A stretch of 64,000 nt of DNA from Eleginops maclovinus (taxonomy: Eukaryota; Chordata; Actinopteri; Perciformes; Eleginopidae): positions 21,729,148-21,793,147 of the forward strand of contig NC_086364.1 in the NCBI RefSeq assembly GCF_036324505.1. Reading direction: 5' to 3'. The translations under genes were made by a program, and so were the position numbers. The notes below the pieces were generated by a model that did no database searches, was not told the DNA's origin, and saw only the letters and a program-made list of their open reading frames with translations. Positions 1 to 13,302 of the stretch are shown here, piece after piece (within the stretch, counting starts at the first letter, position 1; the number at the start of each line of letters is the position of its first letter).

Positions 1-3000
1 ACACAAGAAGTGGTGCAAGAATACGGCGGTTTCCCTTTCTGGCGGTTGATTAACGCACATTTCTTCTTGTGGGTGGGTGCAGATCGCCTCTCATAGGACA
101 AAACACCCATGGGCAAACCCATCCCTACTACTCAGCCTGAACAAGCAGTTGTATAACGGCCTCTTCGGTTGTGGAAGGAGCTCTTTAAAGTCTGAAAATA
201 TAACCCACATGAATGAACCAACAGGGAGATTGGTGGATATATATAATCATTCAGTTTGTATGACCAACTATGGGTTGATTCTAAATACAAGTGGCAGTAA
301 GAAAGAAGTCTGGTCACTCATAAATTGTGTCTAATTTAAGAAGTCAGTGGTAAATGAAGCCATCAGAAAAAAAGTCCAGGAAAACTTCAGTTGACCTGTG
401 ATCACATTTACTCGAGAGAGCTTGGTTTCTAATCTCTGCAGCTTAGCCTGTCGACAGTAAATACCATCTGTCAGGTCGACTCTGCCAACAGAGGAAAGGA
501 CTCTCACTCTGCCCTTCCTGGCTCGGGTATCCCAGTGTTAATTGGCCACAGTTCCCACCAACCCCCCCCCCGAGGCCTGGGCTTTTAGAGTAGAGCAAAC
601 CGTACATCCCCCGGTGTGTGATGATAGAGACACCAGCAGCAGGGGTGCAGGGAGGACGTACTAGCCTACTGGGCGACCTGGAAGATAACTTTGCAAGGGA
701 TCCCTGGACAAAAAGCGATGGAGATTAATCAGAATGTGTCAGTAACGGGGGTCATTAATGGCTGATGGGTCCCACTTTGATTGTGAGGTAGTGTGGTTGT
801 CTTATAATAAGAAGGATGGGGGTTTCGATCCCAGTTCCAGTAGTCAGTCAGTGGGAAATAGCACCGTGTATGAATGGGTGAACGCTGACTTGTGCAGGAT
901 ATGTAAAGTGCTTAAAGACGGGAAAGGTGCAGCCAAATAAATGCATATTTTTACACGCACTGCATCAATTGTGCACTGTTGCATTGGTGCTTTTACTTTA
1001 TAAAGGACCTTAATACTACTTCAATCACTTTGGAAGTCTGGTATTTTTGGGGATGGGGTAAAAAAGGACGATCAGTAGTCACACAGAATGGGCTTGTATG
1101 CTATATTCAGGAAAAGCATCTTCTTGTAAAAGGCTTCGGTACTTGTATTTTTTGCCATAGTGATGCTTTTTTTTTTAATAAATGTGATTCTTTTTATCCA
1201 TTTCCATAAAATCTTATTGAGATTTCCATTAAAACGGTTTATCCATCTAGTTTGGATGTGAAGATGTTGCATCTGTTACCACATGAGGGCAGTACAGCCT
1301 CAGAATTCAAGTGAGAAAATGTCAACACAACATAACGTTTATACAGGACTATGTGTATTAAAGGGTCTCTAAACCAGAGTATCGGTATAACAAACCCTTA
1401 CAGATTAGAATTTTAAGATGAACAGGCTAAAGAATAAGTGACACATCTTTAACAGGACATTCAACCACAGATCCTTCGACCCATCCCTGCAGAATATCAT
1501 CACGTTCTCCAGACTAATTAACTCAGATGTGTTGATCATTAGGGTTGCTAATGCAAGACTAAACAAGTGAGTTCACAGGAAGGGTAAACGTATGCTGAGA
1601 AAGTACAGCAGTTATGTAACCTTTGTAATTCATCCAGCGATGACTCACTGACTGACTTCACAGCCCCAGAGTCAGCAGCTCTGTACTCTCTTCCATGAAT
1701 AAAGGAGGAGAGAGATGTTGCTAAAGAGTACACGTGCGTCACTTTCTGCAACAGCATGTGGGCGGTCATTTCTTCAGATGTTTGGCTAACACTCAGCCTG
1801 AGATATACCCAGCACATTAAGGGTGTGTGCTGTTCCTAAATGGAAACCATCTCCAGTGAAAACAGACACAAGTTGTGTTGTAAGCAAACTTAAAGACAGA
1901 AAAATGTGGGAAAGCTCAGCATTGAGAAAACAGGGGCTGACAAGAGCAAGTGCTTATAATTCAGAGATAGGGGAGCTTAATGAAGACAGTCAGTGCTGCT
2001 TATGCCTTGCTTATTTTTTCTACTTGGTTAGTTCACTTGGTTTGTCTAAGATTTAAGATTCAACACTTTGTTGTCCGATGCACTGTAGCTACAGTGTAGA
2101 TATGGCATTAAACACTTAAGGCCCAGGCTCCTCCAGCAATGCATCATGCATATACATCATATAGGACATAACACAAATAAAACCAATACAAAGAGTGAAA
2201 GAAATAACAGAATAGAAATAGACGTACACGTACAGTAAAACAACTCATGCCCTAAAAAAAAGCTCTATGTTTTTTACCAGAACAAAAAGAAATATGAATA
2301 TCAATAATAATAAATAAATAAAAACAAATATTTTACTTTTTATTTACTTACTTAGTTTTTCCAGACATGTACTCGTTATAAAATACAGTCTAAATAAACC
2401 TTACATTTTTTAACCGTGAAATATAATAAATAAATCATTCAAAAACATCCAAAATAATAGTTTAACTAATACTTTGACAGAAGCATTCAATAGAAAATAG
2501 AAATGGATGTAAATGATAATAATAGGAAAGGTCCATACATGTACTTTTTTACATCCAGTAAAAATAAAACATTAATTACTGAATGCTTCATTTATTACAC
2601 GAAAGGAAAAAAGACTTTAAATATGTATAAATAATAATAATAAATGAATAAATAAAATCAACATTTATATAAATAATAAAATATGAAGTAAAAAAAAAAC
2701 TAAAAGCATTTAAAATGACGTCAAGATTAGATGGATATATCCTCATAATGTCATCACAGTAGTTCCCCTGGCTTCAGTTCTTATAAAACACTTCACCAAT
2801 AACAAAGAAAACATAGATATATAGAGAGAGCTATTACTGTGTCTGACCCTGGCTGATGCAGAGCTCTGTCTGGCGGAGACAGCGACAGCTCGGACTTCAC
2901 GGCGGTGGGAGACAGGGCTCGGCTCTGCAGCAGCGGCCTAACGAAGCGATGGACAGATGATGGATGACTCACTCTCTCCACCCACACAACTTCCCATCGT

Positions 3001-3657
3001 CAGGGAACTCTCACTTGGCTCCAGATTAAACCTGTCTTCATCCTCCACACAGTAAAGACTCAGAGTTTAACAGGATGAACACGGCGTCTGGAAGCTATGG
3101 ATGAAAAGTGAACGGATGTGTCAGGGATTTCCAACCAGGAGAGAAATGAACTCATTCACATATTCCACTTATCTGCACATTTAATCCACTGGAGTGCAAA
3201 GCTTTCTGTAAATGACTTAATGATGTAGTGGATAAATGATTCAAATACAAATTAATAGTCAGCTACTGTAGAAGTAATGTCTGAATAGTTCAAATACAAA
3301 ATGTAAAATACATGAATAGCAGTTTAGCTAAAAGTGTCTTAGAAACTAAAATAGATAGCTCAAATTACTAATGGATAAATGGTTGGAATTATAAGCTATG
3401 GTGACAGACATTAATGGTTTGAATAGTAGGATTAGAGATAAATGGTTGAAAGACTAAGTTACAATTAAAGTTGATTATCCAAAGGTCATTAACAACAGTT
3501 AATATCAAAGCTAAAAGTAATAAATATGAACTAAAGCTGAGGAAAAATCACAAGCAACAAATCTGTTACCACTTATGGTCCAAGGAGCCACCAAAGATTA
3601 TATACAGAGCTCTTCCAGATGGTAACTTTCAAATACAAAGCTAGGGCTATAGCTATT
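1..3657. other. gene-free flank, AT-rich
   Basis: I see no supported gene. The open frames are short and resemble no family I know. Bases 2080-2720 are strongly A/T-rich with loose AAATAAATAA-type runs. A single exact D-box-like decamer, GTTATGTAAC, lies at 1611-1620, far from either NFIL3 gene. No exon of a known NFIL3 neighbour was recognised. Confidence 0.5.
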
Positions 3658-3958
3658 GTCCAGCAGTGGCTCAGTCAGTAGGGGCTTGGACTGGGAATCG
3701 TAGGGTCGCCGGTTCAAGTCCCCGAACAGACTTGAAATATGGAAGGTGGACTGCTACTTGGAGAGGTCCCAGTTCACCTCCTAGGCCCTGCTGTGGTCCA
3801 ATCCCCCCTCCCCATTGCTCCCCCGGCGCTGCACAATAGCTGCATGCCCACTGCTCCTCGTACTAGGATGGGTTAAATGCAGAGGACCAATTTCACTGTG
3901 TGTGCTCTGCTGTGTGCATGTGTGTGACAATAAAGAGGGTTTCATCCTCCGATTCTCT
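3658..3958 (+). repeat. tRNA-derived SINE, copy 1
   Basis: The head carries a Pol III A box (TGGCTCAGTCAGTAGG, 3667-3682) and a B box (GGTTCAAGTCC, 3711-3721), as expected of a tRNA-derived SINE. The body contains the shared 'AGAGGTCCCAGTTCACCTCC' segment and the tail ends in AATAAAGAGGGTTTCATCC. The same sequence recurs at 20814 and 25154 in this window. This copy lacks the short GAGCAAGGCACCGGACACC stretch present in copy 3. It is not a functional tRNA gene because no cloverleaf continues past the B box. Confidence 0.85.
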
Positions 3959-6061
3959 TCTATGGTTAAGTGGCTAAAAGCTAAAAGTCATGGATAAGGA
4001 GTGAGGGTTAAAAAAGAAAGCTAACTAAAAGTTTGGGATAAATATTTGAAATTCAAAGCTAAGAAGAGGCCGAGTGGTTATTGAAATGAAGTTTCTGCAA
4101 ATCCAAAGAAGTATAATGCATGAAAAAAACTGAACAAATTAAGGTGTATTTGTATTGTACCACCTCCAGACTACGGACCATCACTAATGTGCATTTACAT
4201 AGCCTGTAAATATAAAAAACGGCTTACAATTTTGCACTGTTGTTACTCGATGCTGCTTCAGTCAATTCATATTTTCACATCTTCCTAATGCTGCTATTCA
4301 TTTATGTACGTATGTGTACCCATTTCATCTGCTCAACATGTACCTCCTGATTGAATATGTTATCTGTACTTACGATAACAACAATAACTTACTTTGGTGG
4401 GATAAAAACAAAGATTTCTGATCTGATTCCTTAAAATCTGTCACAATATACATTCAATATTTCCAATTATTGACATCATCCAGTTTGAAATCAATTGACA
4501 CGTCATGAGTTTAGAGCAGGGCGGACCCAGAGCTTCATCTGCACTACTACTAGCAACATAACCTGCCCTATTTCATTCTAATGTATCCTCCTCTGTTTCA
4601 TTTTGCACTATTTTTTACCCTATATATGATATGTTGCATTATTGGAGGAGCTCGGGATCTAGGATTTTGTATAACTAAACTGTAGCTACGGTGCACATGG
4701 TGATAAAACCCTTGACTCTTGAGATGCAGACAGACGACGGGTCAACAGGAAACACCTTTATTCAGGTCGCGCAGGGCAAGGCCGGGCGATACAAAATGAA
4801 CTATCCCCCTTCCACATAAGAGGATCTGACAACTCCCAACATAAAAACCAGAACTTCAATACTAATCACATCGCCAAGACACAGCTGGGGAGGGAAGGAC
4901 AAACACAGGTGAACAGAATCAGGTAATCAGACACACAGACAGGAAGTGACACAGGGGCTGAAGTATTTTCAAAATAAAACAGGAAACTGGTTTGACAGAT
5001 CGTGAAATGACACGAGCCAATGGGCGTTAACGGGAAGGCTTTAGGGATACATTACACAAAAAGATTGAGAGAGCCTGAGTGACAGTGTGTGAAGGAATCC
5101 CTCGCTCGATGTGTGTCGACATCACATTCCCTTATTCCACCGAGAGACGCTCTGGTGCTTTCCTCAAATTACTGAAGCGAAATGAGTGAATAAACATTGG
5201 GTAGCAGGAGCATGAGGTAAGAATAAGCAGACCTCAGATGGCCTTGCGTAGTCCAGCCATTGTCCTCAACAAACCCTTGTGTTCGCCCTCGCTCCTCCTC
5301 CTCCTCCTCCTCATCTGCCCTCCAGCCTCTCTTTTCACACAATGAAAACTCAATTGTCTAATGCCATGATCCCACATTACACCAGTCAACAGTAATATAA
5401 AGAAGTCTTGCATGATAGGATGATGTGTGTTTGTCATGAGGCTTCAATAACCCTTTGTCTCCATTTGCCTTCGGGCTTTTTAAAGAAGCCTCCGGGTTAA
5501 ACTGTGTTCTGGAAAGCAGATCAACTTTCTTCGGAAATAGATTTTTGAGGAACTAAAACAAATTAAGCAATTTCCTCCCTTCATGTGAAATAGCCTCATG
5601 TTATATAATTTCCAAAGAAGTAGGAGGGGGGAGCGTTCTTAACATAGAAGCACAGTCGGTGGACTTCACAGTGACTGTATACTACTTCTTACTGCCCCTA
5701 AAATCTTCACAAATTAGCTTCAGATACGGATTTGTTGCACAACGTCTTTTACAAAATACCCAGGGCTATTTGAAAAGGTATACATGATGTGTTAATGTAT
5801 GATAATAAACAGAAGCTGCAGCCTTTACTGTACCTAAGCTTAAGTAATCAAGTAACCAGATGCTTTTGTTCCTGGAGAATTCCAGTTTGTTACAGAGCCG
5901 TAATTCAGCTAACGTATCTGTAACGGTAGAAGTTTCAGCAGCGATTTGGGTGTGCAGCAGCATCTATAACCAACAAATAAGGAGAAAGTTACTGGAAACC
6001 ATTAGACCAAATGAGGCCCAGTCAACAAGAAAATGTGTGTTTTTTATGATTAAATAGACAT
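3959..6061. other. gene-free; dispersed-repeat-like sequence
   Basis: No gene is supported. About 4150-5000 reads like old dispersed repeats (a run of short recurring A/T-rich phrases and an 'ACACAGACAGGAAGTGACACAG' type segment often seen in fish repeats), but I cannot name a family. A short TCC triplet run lies near 5292-5311. The remaining sequence shows nothing recognisable. Confidence 0.35.
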
Positions 6062-6960
6062 GATATAGAGCAGTGGTTCTCAAATTGTACCCCCCTTGGA
6101 ACATTTTGATTTTTCCAAAGAAATATCAGACTTTTTTTTCTAAATGTCGACTTTTCTACTATTTTCTCATTATTCTAACACTGTCTTCATGTGGCCCTAA
6201 TCATCTTCCATCTAACCGCGGTGGTGGCAAAGTCCATAGGGGCTTGGCCTGGGAACTGGAAGGTCACCAGTTCAAGTCCCCGAAAGACCAAGTGCCACCG
6301 TGGTGTCCCTGAGCAAGACACTGGTTACCTACACTGCTCCTCGGGCGCCGTACATAATGGCAGCCCACTGCTCCTAACACTAGGATGGGTCAAATGCAGA
6401 GACCGCATTTCGTTGTCCTAGTACTTGTACTTGTACGTATTTCGACTTTTTTGCATTTCCGACAATTTCTTCAAAATTATCGCTTTTTTTCCTATAAATT
6501 CTGACTTTTTTAATAAATGTTGACATTTAAAAACGTCCCAGTGTTTTCTCATTATTCTAACTCCTCCTTCATGTGGCCCTAATCTTCTTCTTTTAAAAAC
6601 TTGCATTTTTTTGTCTCCTTTTCCTTTTGATTTTCTTTTCAAACTTCTATTTTTTTCCCCAAATTTCGACTTCTTGGAATTTCCGACTATTTCTTGAAAT
6701 GTGTCCCTTTTTTCCAAAAAGATCTGACTGTTTTTTCTCAAATGTCGAAAATGTTCGATTATGATTAGTTTTATTAATTTTCCATTTTTATTTTTCAAAT
6801 TTCGACTTTTTGGAATTTCTGCCTTTTACCTGAACATTATCACTGTTTTCAAAATTTCCGATTTTTTTCTAAATGTCGACTTTTAAAAATTCAGATTCTT
6901 GTTTTTTCATTTTCACTTTTTCATAAAAATCTAATCTTTAAAATTCAACATTTAGAATAA
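6062..6960. repeat. degenerate T-rich tandem repeat interrupted by a SINE
   Basis: Loose repeats of ATTTCGACTTTTT / GGAATTTCCGAC run across this stretch on both sides of the SINE at 6220-6435. The phrase CATTATTCTAAC...TCATGTGGCCCTAATC occurs at about 6170 and again at about 6550, so the tract is internally duplicated. Any long minus-strand frame here (for example 6418-6798, Lys-rich) is a by-product of the T-rich composition. Confidence 0.55.
6220..6435 (+). repeat. tRNA-derived SINE, second subfamily, copy 1
   Basis: It begins GGTGGTGGCAAAG and has a B-box-like AGTTCAAGTCC at 6269-6279, followed by a body with GGGCGCCGTACAT and CACTAGGATGGGTCAAATGCA. The closest relative in this window is at 61500-61692. 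It shares the central ACTAGGATGGGT phrase with the other SINE set, so the two subfamilies are probably related. The 3' end runs into a short TAGTACTTGTACTTGTAC repeat. Confidence 0.75.
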
Positions 6961-8999
6961 CATTCTGAGTTTTGGAGCTGAAGCACAAACTACTCTGTAA
7001 TTGTTGCCTTCCCCTGAAACAGCTGGTACTGAAACTCAAACCTGTTGGTCTTGTTTGTCAGAGTTATGGAAGAACTACAGGTCAGATTTATATAGAACTT
7101 GGTGGAAGACTGTAGCATGAGCCAAGGAACAACTCGTTGTATTTCAGGGAAGATCCAAATCCTGGGGCGGGTACATCCATACGTTCTTAACACCGTTGTT
7201 GACACCAAAGGAATGACTTGTTATTAGTTACTATGAACTCCTAATAATAATATGCAGCATGATGTCAGAAATACATGGATCCAATCAACTGCTTGCAAAC
7301 TACTTTTCAACACAATGCAGTCCAAACCCTAACCCTAATTGTGAAAAATGTAGCGTTGCTTTGGTATTAAAGGGTTCATGGTGGCCTAATCTAAGAGCCT
7401 TAATCGATCAGTCTTGGAAAAAGCCGTTCTTACTGAACAACATTCAGATCTTCTTCTCTCTTTTCTCCCATCTTTTGGCTGCTGGCTCTGGCGGTCTGGC
7501 TTTGAGCATCAGTGGAGCAGTTCACTTCGGTTTAAGCTCCTTCGACTCTTCAAAGCCCCTTTTCTGCATGGTTCGCCTCTCTTGTGGCTGCCTCCCGTTC
7601 TATTTTCGGATTTAAAGGAAAGACGGTATTCTCGCTCGACGCTCAAGAAAAAATCCTTTCAATCCACTGTATGGAACCCCACTGGGATTAGGATCCAGTC
7701 TGCGTTACATAAAAGTGGAGATAACATCCTCGATGAATGTCAAACCAAAAAAGGCAGCGATGTGCCGGTGGGCTGCGGTGGGAATTAAGTAACGAGGCCT
7801 CATTTTCAGATTTGGCACACAAACTGCACACAATACAGCAAACCTATAAGGGCCCGTCTTTGGCTTTGTGGAAAAGAATGAACCCAGCATAACCAATTAC
7901 CAAGACGTGTTGAATGCGATTAAGTCTTTTTTGCATCAAAGCATACTAGTTGCGTAAACATACTGGCGTGTATCGGGATTAAGTTAAGACCTATTAAAGG
8001 TTTAAAGTATGTGAGGTCAGGAGAAGTACAATGTGGCCATTATATTGGAAAGTTCTACCCGTTATTTCGAGGACGGAAGTAACTCTAGTGCATTTCGTTA
8101 GTGTTTCACAATCATGACGTAATCATTTAGACGTCTTCTGTTGCATCATAAGGAACTTGCCGGACAATCCTATCTGCAGAACCATCGCTGTGTTCTTCTG
8201 TCTTCAACCGTGGATGAGAAGGAGATACCGTAAGCCTCTCTGAGCAGAAGGTATTTCAGGAACCTGACCTTAGTTGGTAGTAGGAGCATGAGACTCAACA
8301 AGACCTACTTTTTGTGATGAAACCCAAGGTCCGCATATTATTCATTTCTGACAGGGAAGGAAGACTTATGAACACACGAGATGAAGGAACGACTAGTCCA
8401 GTTCTCTAGAAGGACAAAAGTGATAGATTGGGATTCATACATTCATAAAGTAATATACAGTAAGTATACAATATATGAATCGATGCACACACCTCTCAAG
8501 TCAAGCACGTTCATTGGTTAACTCCAATCAGGATGCATTAAATCAGAGTAAACCTGTAACACCAAAAGACACAAACAATTGAGCATCTCTTTTTAAAGTT
8601 TGCAAACATGGAAACATTTCAGCTTTGTGACGCTGCCTCAAAGTGCATCCAGCTGCTTCCACATGTCCAGGGAATTCATTTATTTTCCGTTGCTGTAGCT
8701 GACAGGTTAGGAAGACTTTTCAGTCCAGAGAGTTTTCAGGATGCAGAGCCTTTAATCACATAAAGGAGAACCCTTCATCCATGGATCAAATAAACACACC
8801 TCCCAAGTCTCAGCAGGTTGTAAAGGCCTTTGAGTCTCCAGGAATAACACAGTGTTCCCTGAAGCATCTTAGGGTTGTGTCAGGCTAAGCATTAACACTT
8901 CAGTCTCTGAAAAAGTCCTTTTTTTTAAATTCAAAGGGACGTGTTACATTCAAAAATATGACCATGAAGTACGGTGTTGCTATCTGGTCTGAATAAACA
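6961..8999. other. gene-free stretch
   Basis: No coding region is supported. The overlapping open frames between 7259 and 7788 have no recognisable domain. A two-copy CCCTAA run near 7327 is too short to call telomeric. One ATGACGTAAT at 8114-8123 fits a relaxed E4BP4/ATF consensus but is isolated. Confidence 0.4.
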
Positions 9000-9504
9000 A
9001 TCCTTCATGAATCCTGCTCCAGGTCCAGTAGCCTCTTGTCTGAATCTTCCTGAAGACAGTCGAGGATGACCCGGTTAATTGGAATTTTACAAGGAGGATC
9101 TCTTGTGGTTGTCACCTTTTTTGGGGAAACGTTATAATGTACCATTCTGACAAATCTGTGGATGTATTATCCTTTCCTAAATTCTCCAAAAGAATCTGCA
9201 GAGCAAGTCTTTTGATGAGTCTTCGTTAAGGGCTTCAGGACCAGTTTGTAGTTTCCTAAATATTTCTGATTGTATTGGTATTAATCTGTACTGGTATTCT
9301 GGTCTTGGGCATACAGCATGTGTCTCTTTGGTGGGGTGGTGGTGGTCTGTTTAGGGCTTCTTCGAAATGCTCTTCCCATCTGTCGAGCTGCACCTCCAGG
9401 GTGGAAATCAGTCGGCCATTCTGTAATTGGTTTATTACTAGGCGGGTAAACAATCTTTGTGCAATAACTGGTGAAATCTGATGAATACTTTTGAAGAATG
9501 GCAC
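9000..9504 (-). pseudogene. LINE reverse-transcriptase relic
   Basis: On the minus strand the frame ending near 9256 contains RWEEHFEEALNRPPP, which resembles the 'RWKEHFEEVLNRP' linker ahead of the reverse-transcriptase domain in vertebrate non-LTR retrotransposons. Further downstream on that strand, degraded frames give WYIITFPQ and, after a shift, KKGD. These echo the 'LPKKGD' stretch of the same proteins. Stops and frameshifts are frequent, so this is a dead 5'-truncated fragment. The clade (RTE-like or other) cannot be decided from what is left. Confidence 0.5.
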
Positions 9505-10040
9505 TTTTTGAATGTTTTATGGTCTATTTGTTTACATTTTTGGCAAATCCTCATCAGTTTCTTTTCCTAATTAAGATAAAATGTGACTTTTGCTTCGATA
9601 TAGCCAAAGCAAATTCCTCGTATGTGTGAACCTATTGAGCGCATTATCTGTTCATCATAAAAGCCAACCTGTAAATCAGTATCTAGCCTCTATCTGCAGC
9701 AGAAGACAAACAAAAGAGAAACCTGAGTGTCCTGTGTGATCTGCAGGTGGCACACAGGGAGATTGCACACACACAGAGAGATTACACACAGATGTTGGCA
9801 CAAAGAGACAACATCAGAAGACATTTTTTCTAATGTTGCATGTCTACTTTGGATGTAATCTGTGTGACATGGCTTAGAGGGGTTGTGTGTGCTGTGGAGA
9901 GATTATCGAACAAACAAATTATGACTCACGGCAGAAACAACTTCAACATCTGTCCATATTCGTGCAGAAAAAGGCAACGGAAGTGAATTTATAGTGCACA
10001 TTTCAACCATAGGGCACCCCCCCCCCCCCCTTTCCTCCTT
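9505..10040. other. gene-free stretch with a C run
   Basis: No gene is visible. The stretch contains short CACACACAGAG phrases near 9765-9795 and a poly-C run at about 10018-10030 that borders the following TTATT-rich tract. Confidence 0.4.
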
Positions 10041-10430
10041 TATTATATATTTATATGTAGTTGTTTTATTTATTGTTTTAGTATTATTATTATTGTTTTG
10101 TATTATTTATTTTTAGTTGTTTTATTTACTGTTTTAGTATTATTATTTATTATTATTATTTATTATTATTTATTTTTAGTTATTTATTGTTTTAGTATTA
10201 TTATTATTAATAATTATTATTTATTTGTAGTTGCTTTATTTATTGTTTTAGTATTATTATTATTATTTATTTATTATTTATTTGTAGTTATTTTATTTAT
10301 TGTTTTTGTATTTATTATTTATTTTTAGTTATTTTTAGTTATTTTATTTTTTAGTTATTTTATTTATTATTTATTTTTAGTTATTTTATTTATTGTTTTA
10401 GTATTATTATTTATTATTTATTTTTGGTTT
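10041..10430. repeat. TTATT/TTTAGTTATTTTATT simple repeat
   Basis: This is about 390 bases of nearly pure A/T made of TTATT, ATTATT and TTTTTAGTTATTTTATTTATTG units. The hydrophobic plus-strand frame at 10098-10328 is a translation of the repeat and not a gene. Confidence 0.85.
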
Positions 10431-10440
10431 ATTTCTGTTA

Positions 10441-12491
10441 GTCTGTACATCACTCTCTTACATCTTGTCTGTCTTAGTTATGAAGGTGGTTGAACTGAAC
10501 TGAACTGAACGTTTCAAGAATATTTAATATTGTAAATCAAAACAAAACGTCAACAAAAGAAATCAGCGCTGAGCTCAGTCTGTTGTCTTACCACCAAACC
10601 TCCACACACACACACACACACACGTGCCCTAAATACCATTAACCACGACCATGTCACAATCACCGGAAACAACCAATCACAAGTGTGTGTGGTGTTAACA
10701 AATAATGAAGATAATGTTACTGTAAGCCCCGGCATTCTGGCTCCTATCGTCACGGACTGACAGAATAGTTATAGTTACTTTAGTTTCATTCATTCTTTAT
10801 GCTTTTATTTTGAAGGAGCGCTGTCACCTGGGTATTAGTGTATGTATTGGACGCAGGTGGTGATGGGATTTGTACTCCTTTTTACCAGGAGAACCCAGCA
10901 GCAGACGTTTGAAATATGCTTTCAATATTTCCTCTGAGGCTTCTGTTTTAAGGAACGAGCTGCCAACAAAATAAATGAACCCTATGGAGAGCTGTGATGA
11001 ACTCCTTTACTTTCTTAAAGCACTTTCTAGTATCAAGAACAAGTTACCTGCATTTGAGGCGATACACCTCACCTCTAGAGAGGGGCCCAGCCCTTCGTAT
11101 ATTCCTCTGTAGTGGCCCTCAGTGAGGAAAAGTGTGTACACCCCTGGTTTAGCCGTTACAGATATGATCCACTTTCTTGGGAGAAATTAGGACCACAGCA
11201 GCAGCGTTTTGAATCTGGTTCCGCTCCATGTTTAAAAGAACATTCAGCTTTAATCGACTCTCAAAGTTTGTGGCCCAAATAAAATAAACCTAGTTCCCTG
11301 CCACAGATGCCCCGGGTGAACCTGAGAGTCAGGACACTGTGCCACTGTCACGCTGGAACGAACGAGATGGAAACTGGGCCATCTATATCTGTATTACCCT
11401 CTGATTATAAACGGATTATGCAACCGCACAGCATGCTTTACATAACCCGCAGCAGCCATGCTCTCCTTCTCTATACACCCTTTGTTATCAAAGTGAATCA
11501 TTCAAAAGCCCCCGACCCCCTTTCTTTTCTAAGCCCCCCCTGCCCTCCCGAAACCTCGTCAAAATGTTGCAACACCTCCTCGCTGTCACTGGGGTCTGTT
11601 TTGACTTAAAGGTCACATTGAAAGTAATGCAAATCAGCCCCTGAATGAGATTCTGTGTACTCATAAAAAACATCAGCGCCTGGGATGGATTTATTGAGTG
11701 CGCACACAGTTATTTTATAGTGTCGATGCTTGCTTGTGTCCAGTAAGTGCATTATGACCTGCCAAACCCCCCCTAAAAACACATTTATAATCTTGATTAT
11801 ATTGCTTATTTTTACAACTCAGAGACTGCTGGAAAAAACAGAGTGAAGAGGGGCGTCAGAGGAAGGGGTTGGGTTAATATAAACATCACAAACTTGATTT
11901 CATTTAGACATTCGACCGGTATTTGGAAGCTGTCTGGAGGAAAAACGTCTGTAATTATTGGCAAAAAGCATGAGGTCATTGATTTAATCTAATACTGATT
12001 AGTTGGTGTGGTGTATTAAATCTGTTCATACAGTGAGTTACTCTCTGAGGTCACAGAGAGTGCAGAGAAGATGTTGTTCAGGGAGAATGGTGTGCCATAG
12101 GATGTTGCATAACAGCATCTGGAATACTTGAGGGGGCCCCCATGAACACATACATGTCACTTTAGTGGGGCACACGCACACACATTGGACACGCACACAC
12201 ATTTTCTCCTATAAATTGAATGCACAAGAGATTTCGGGGGGGACTTCCACAATTGGCTCTGGGAACCTCGTGTTGCCCGTGTTGGGGTATGATACGATGC
12301 TGTTTGTAATAAGCCTTAGTATACGAGCTGGTGTCTCCGGAGACTTCTTCGTCATCATCACAAACATCTCTACAAGATATGCCTCAGTGGTAAATTCGGA
12401 CCTGGGAAAACAGTTTTCTTAGCTGCAGCTGAGATTACAATCTGGAAAGTATTCAGAGTGGCTAGAATATGTTGTTGTGTTTCCAGAAATG
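10441..12491. other. gene-free stretch
   Basis: A short CA repeat lies at 10602-10622. Two exact D-box-like decamers, ATTATGCAAC (11415-11424) and GTTGCATAAC (12104-12113), occur here. The first has a near-match TTTACATAAC 22 bases downstream. Nothing shows that they belong to a local gene. No coding region is supported. Confidence 0.4.
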
Positions 12492-13302
12492 TGTGATTTT
12501 GAGGTGTTGTTGAAGGATATTGTATTTTATCTAACGCCAAGGAAGGCTCCAAAGTGGGAAAGTGGACGATGCAGGCTAGGATTTCCTTTTTTAAATAAAC
12601 AATTCAGTAAAACAACAAACTTTTTTCTTAAAATGTTCTTATTTTTTCTAAAAACAGACAACAATATCTTGCAAATGAACTTCATTTATTGTGTTCTTAT
12701 TTAATTGCATCACAATGTGTTGATACTTCCTCCGCACCCCTTCCTATGAGTAGTTCTGACATGTCTGAGCAGTGACTTAATGTTTGCTTGATTACCATTG
12801 ATGTATTTTCTATCAAATTAAACCTTGTAAAATGAGTTATATTTGATATTCATTTTGCGTTTGTTTCCCTGTTATTGAGAGTAATCCTATTTTGAGGTGT
12901 TGTTGAAGGAGACTGTGATTTTTCTAAGTCAAAGGAAGACTCCAAAGTGTGAAAGTGGAAGATGCAGGCTAGGATTTCCTTTTTTTAAATAAACAATTCC
13001 GATATCACCCCTAAAACCACAAACTTTGTCATTAAATTCCTTATTTTTCTTACATTTCTTGCTGTAAATTGCATGTAATTGATTGTATTCTTGTTTAATT
13101 GCATCACATGGAGTGTTGATACTTCCTCTGGACCCTTCCTATGAGTACTTATGACAGATCCGAGCAGAAAACAAACCCTCCAGTGACTTCATATTTGCTT
13201 GATTACCATTTCAATGCATTTTCTATCCAATTAAACCTTGTAAAATGTGTTATATTTCATATCCATTTTTGCGCTGATTTCCCTGTAATTTGGGATAATC
13301 CC
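12492..13302 (+). repeat. tandem duplication, period about 400 bp, two diverged copies
   Basis: Copy 1 (about 12492-12887) and copy 2 (about 12893-13302) share in order: TTTGAGGTGTTGTTGAAGGA, GATGCAGGCTAGGATTTCCT, TTTAAATAAACAATTC, TTGATACTTCCTC, GCTTGATTACCATT, and AAATTAAACCTTGTAAAATG / CAATTAAACCTTGTAAAATG. Spacing is similar and there are many single-base differences, so it is an old direct duplication. Neither copy has a convincing coding frame. Confidence 0.8.

Noticed and set aside
3667..3721. tRNA gene at the SINE heads (3.7, 25.2 kb and others)
   Set aside because: A and B boxes are present but no anticodon arm or acceptor pairing continues, and each is followed by a shared SINE body.
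6418..6798. 126-codon Lys-rich minus-strand frame
   Set aside because: It is the complement of the degenerate T-rich repeat and has no domain.
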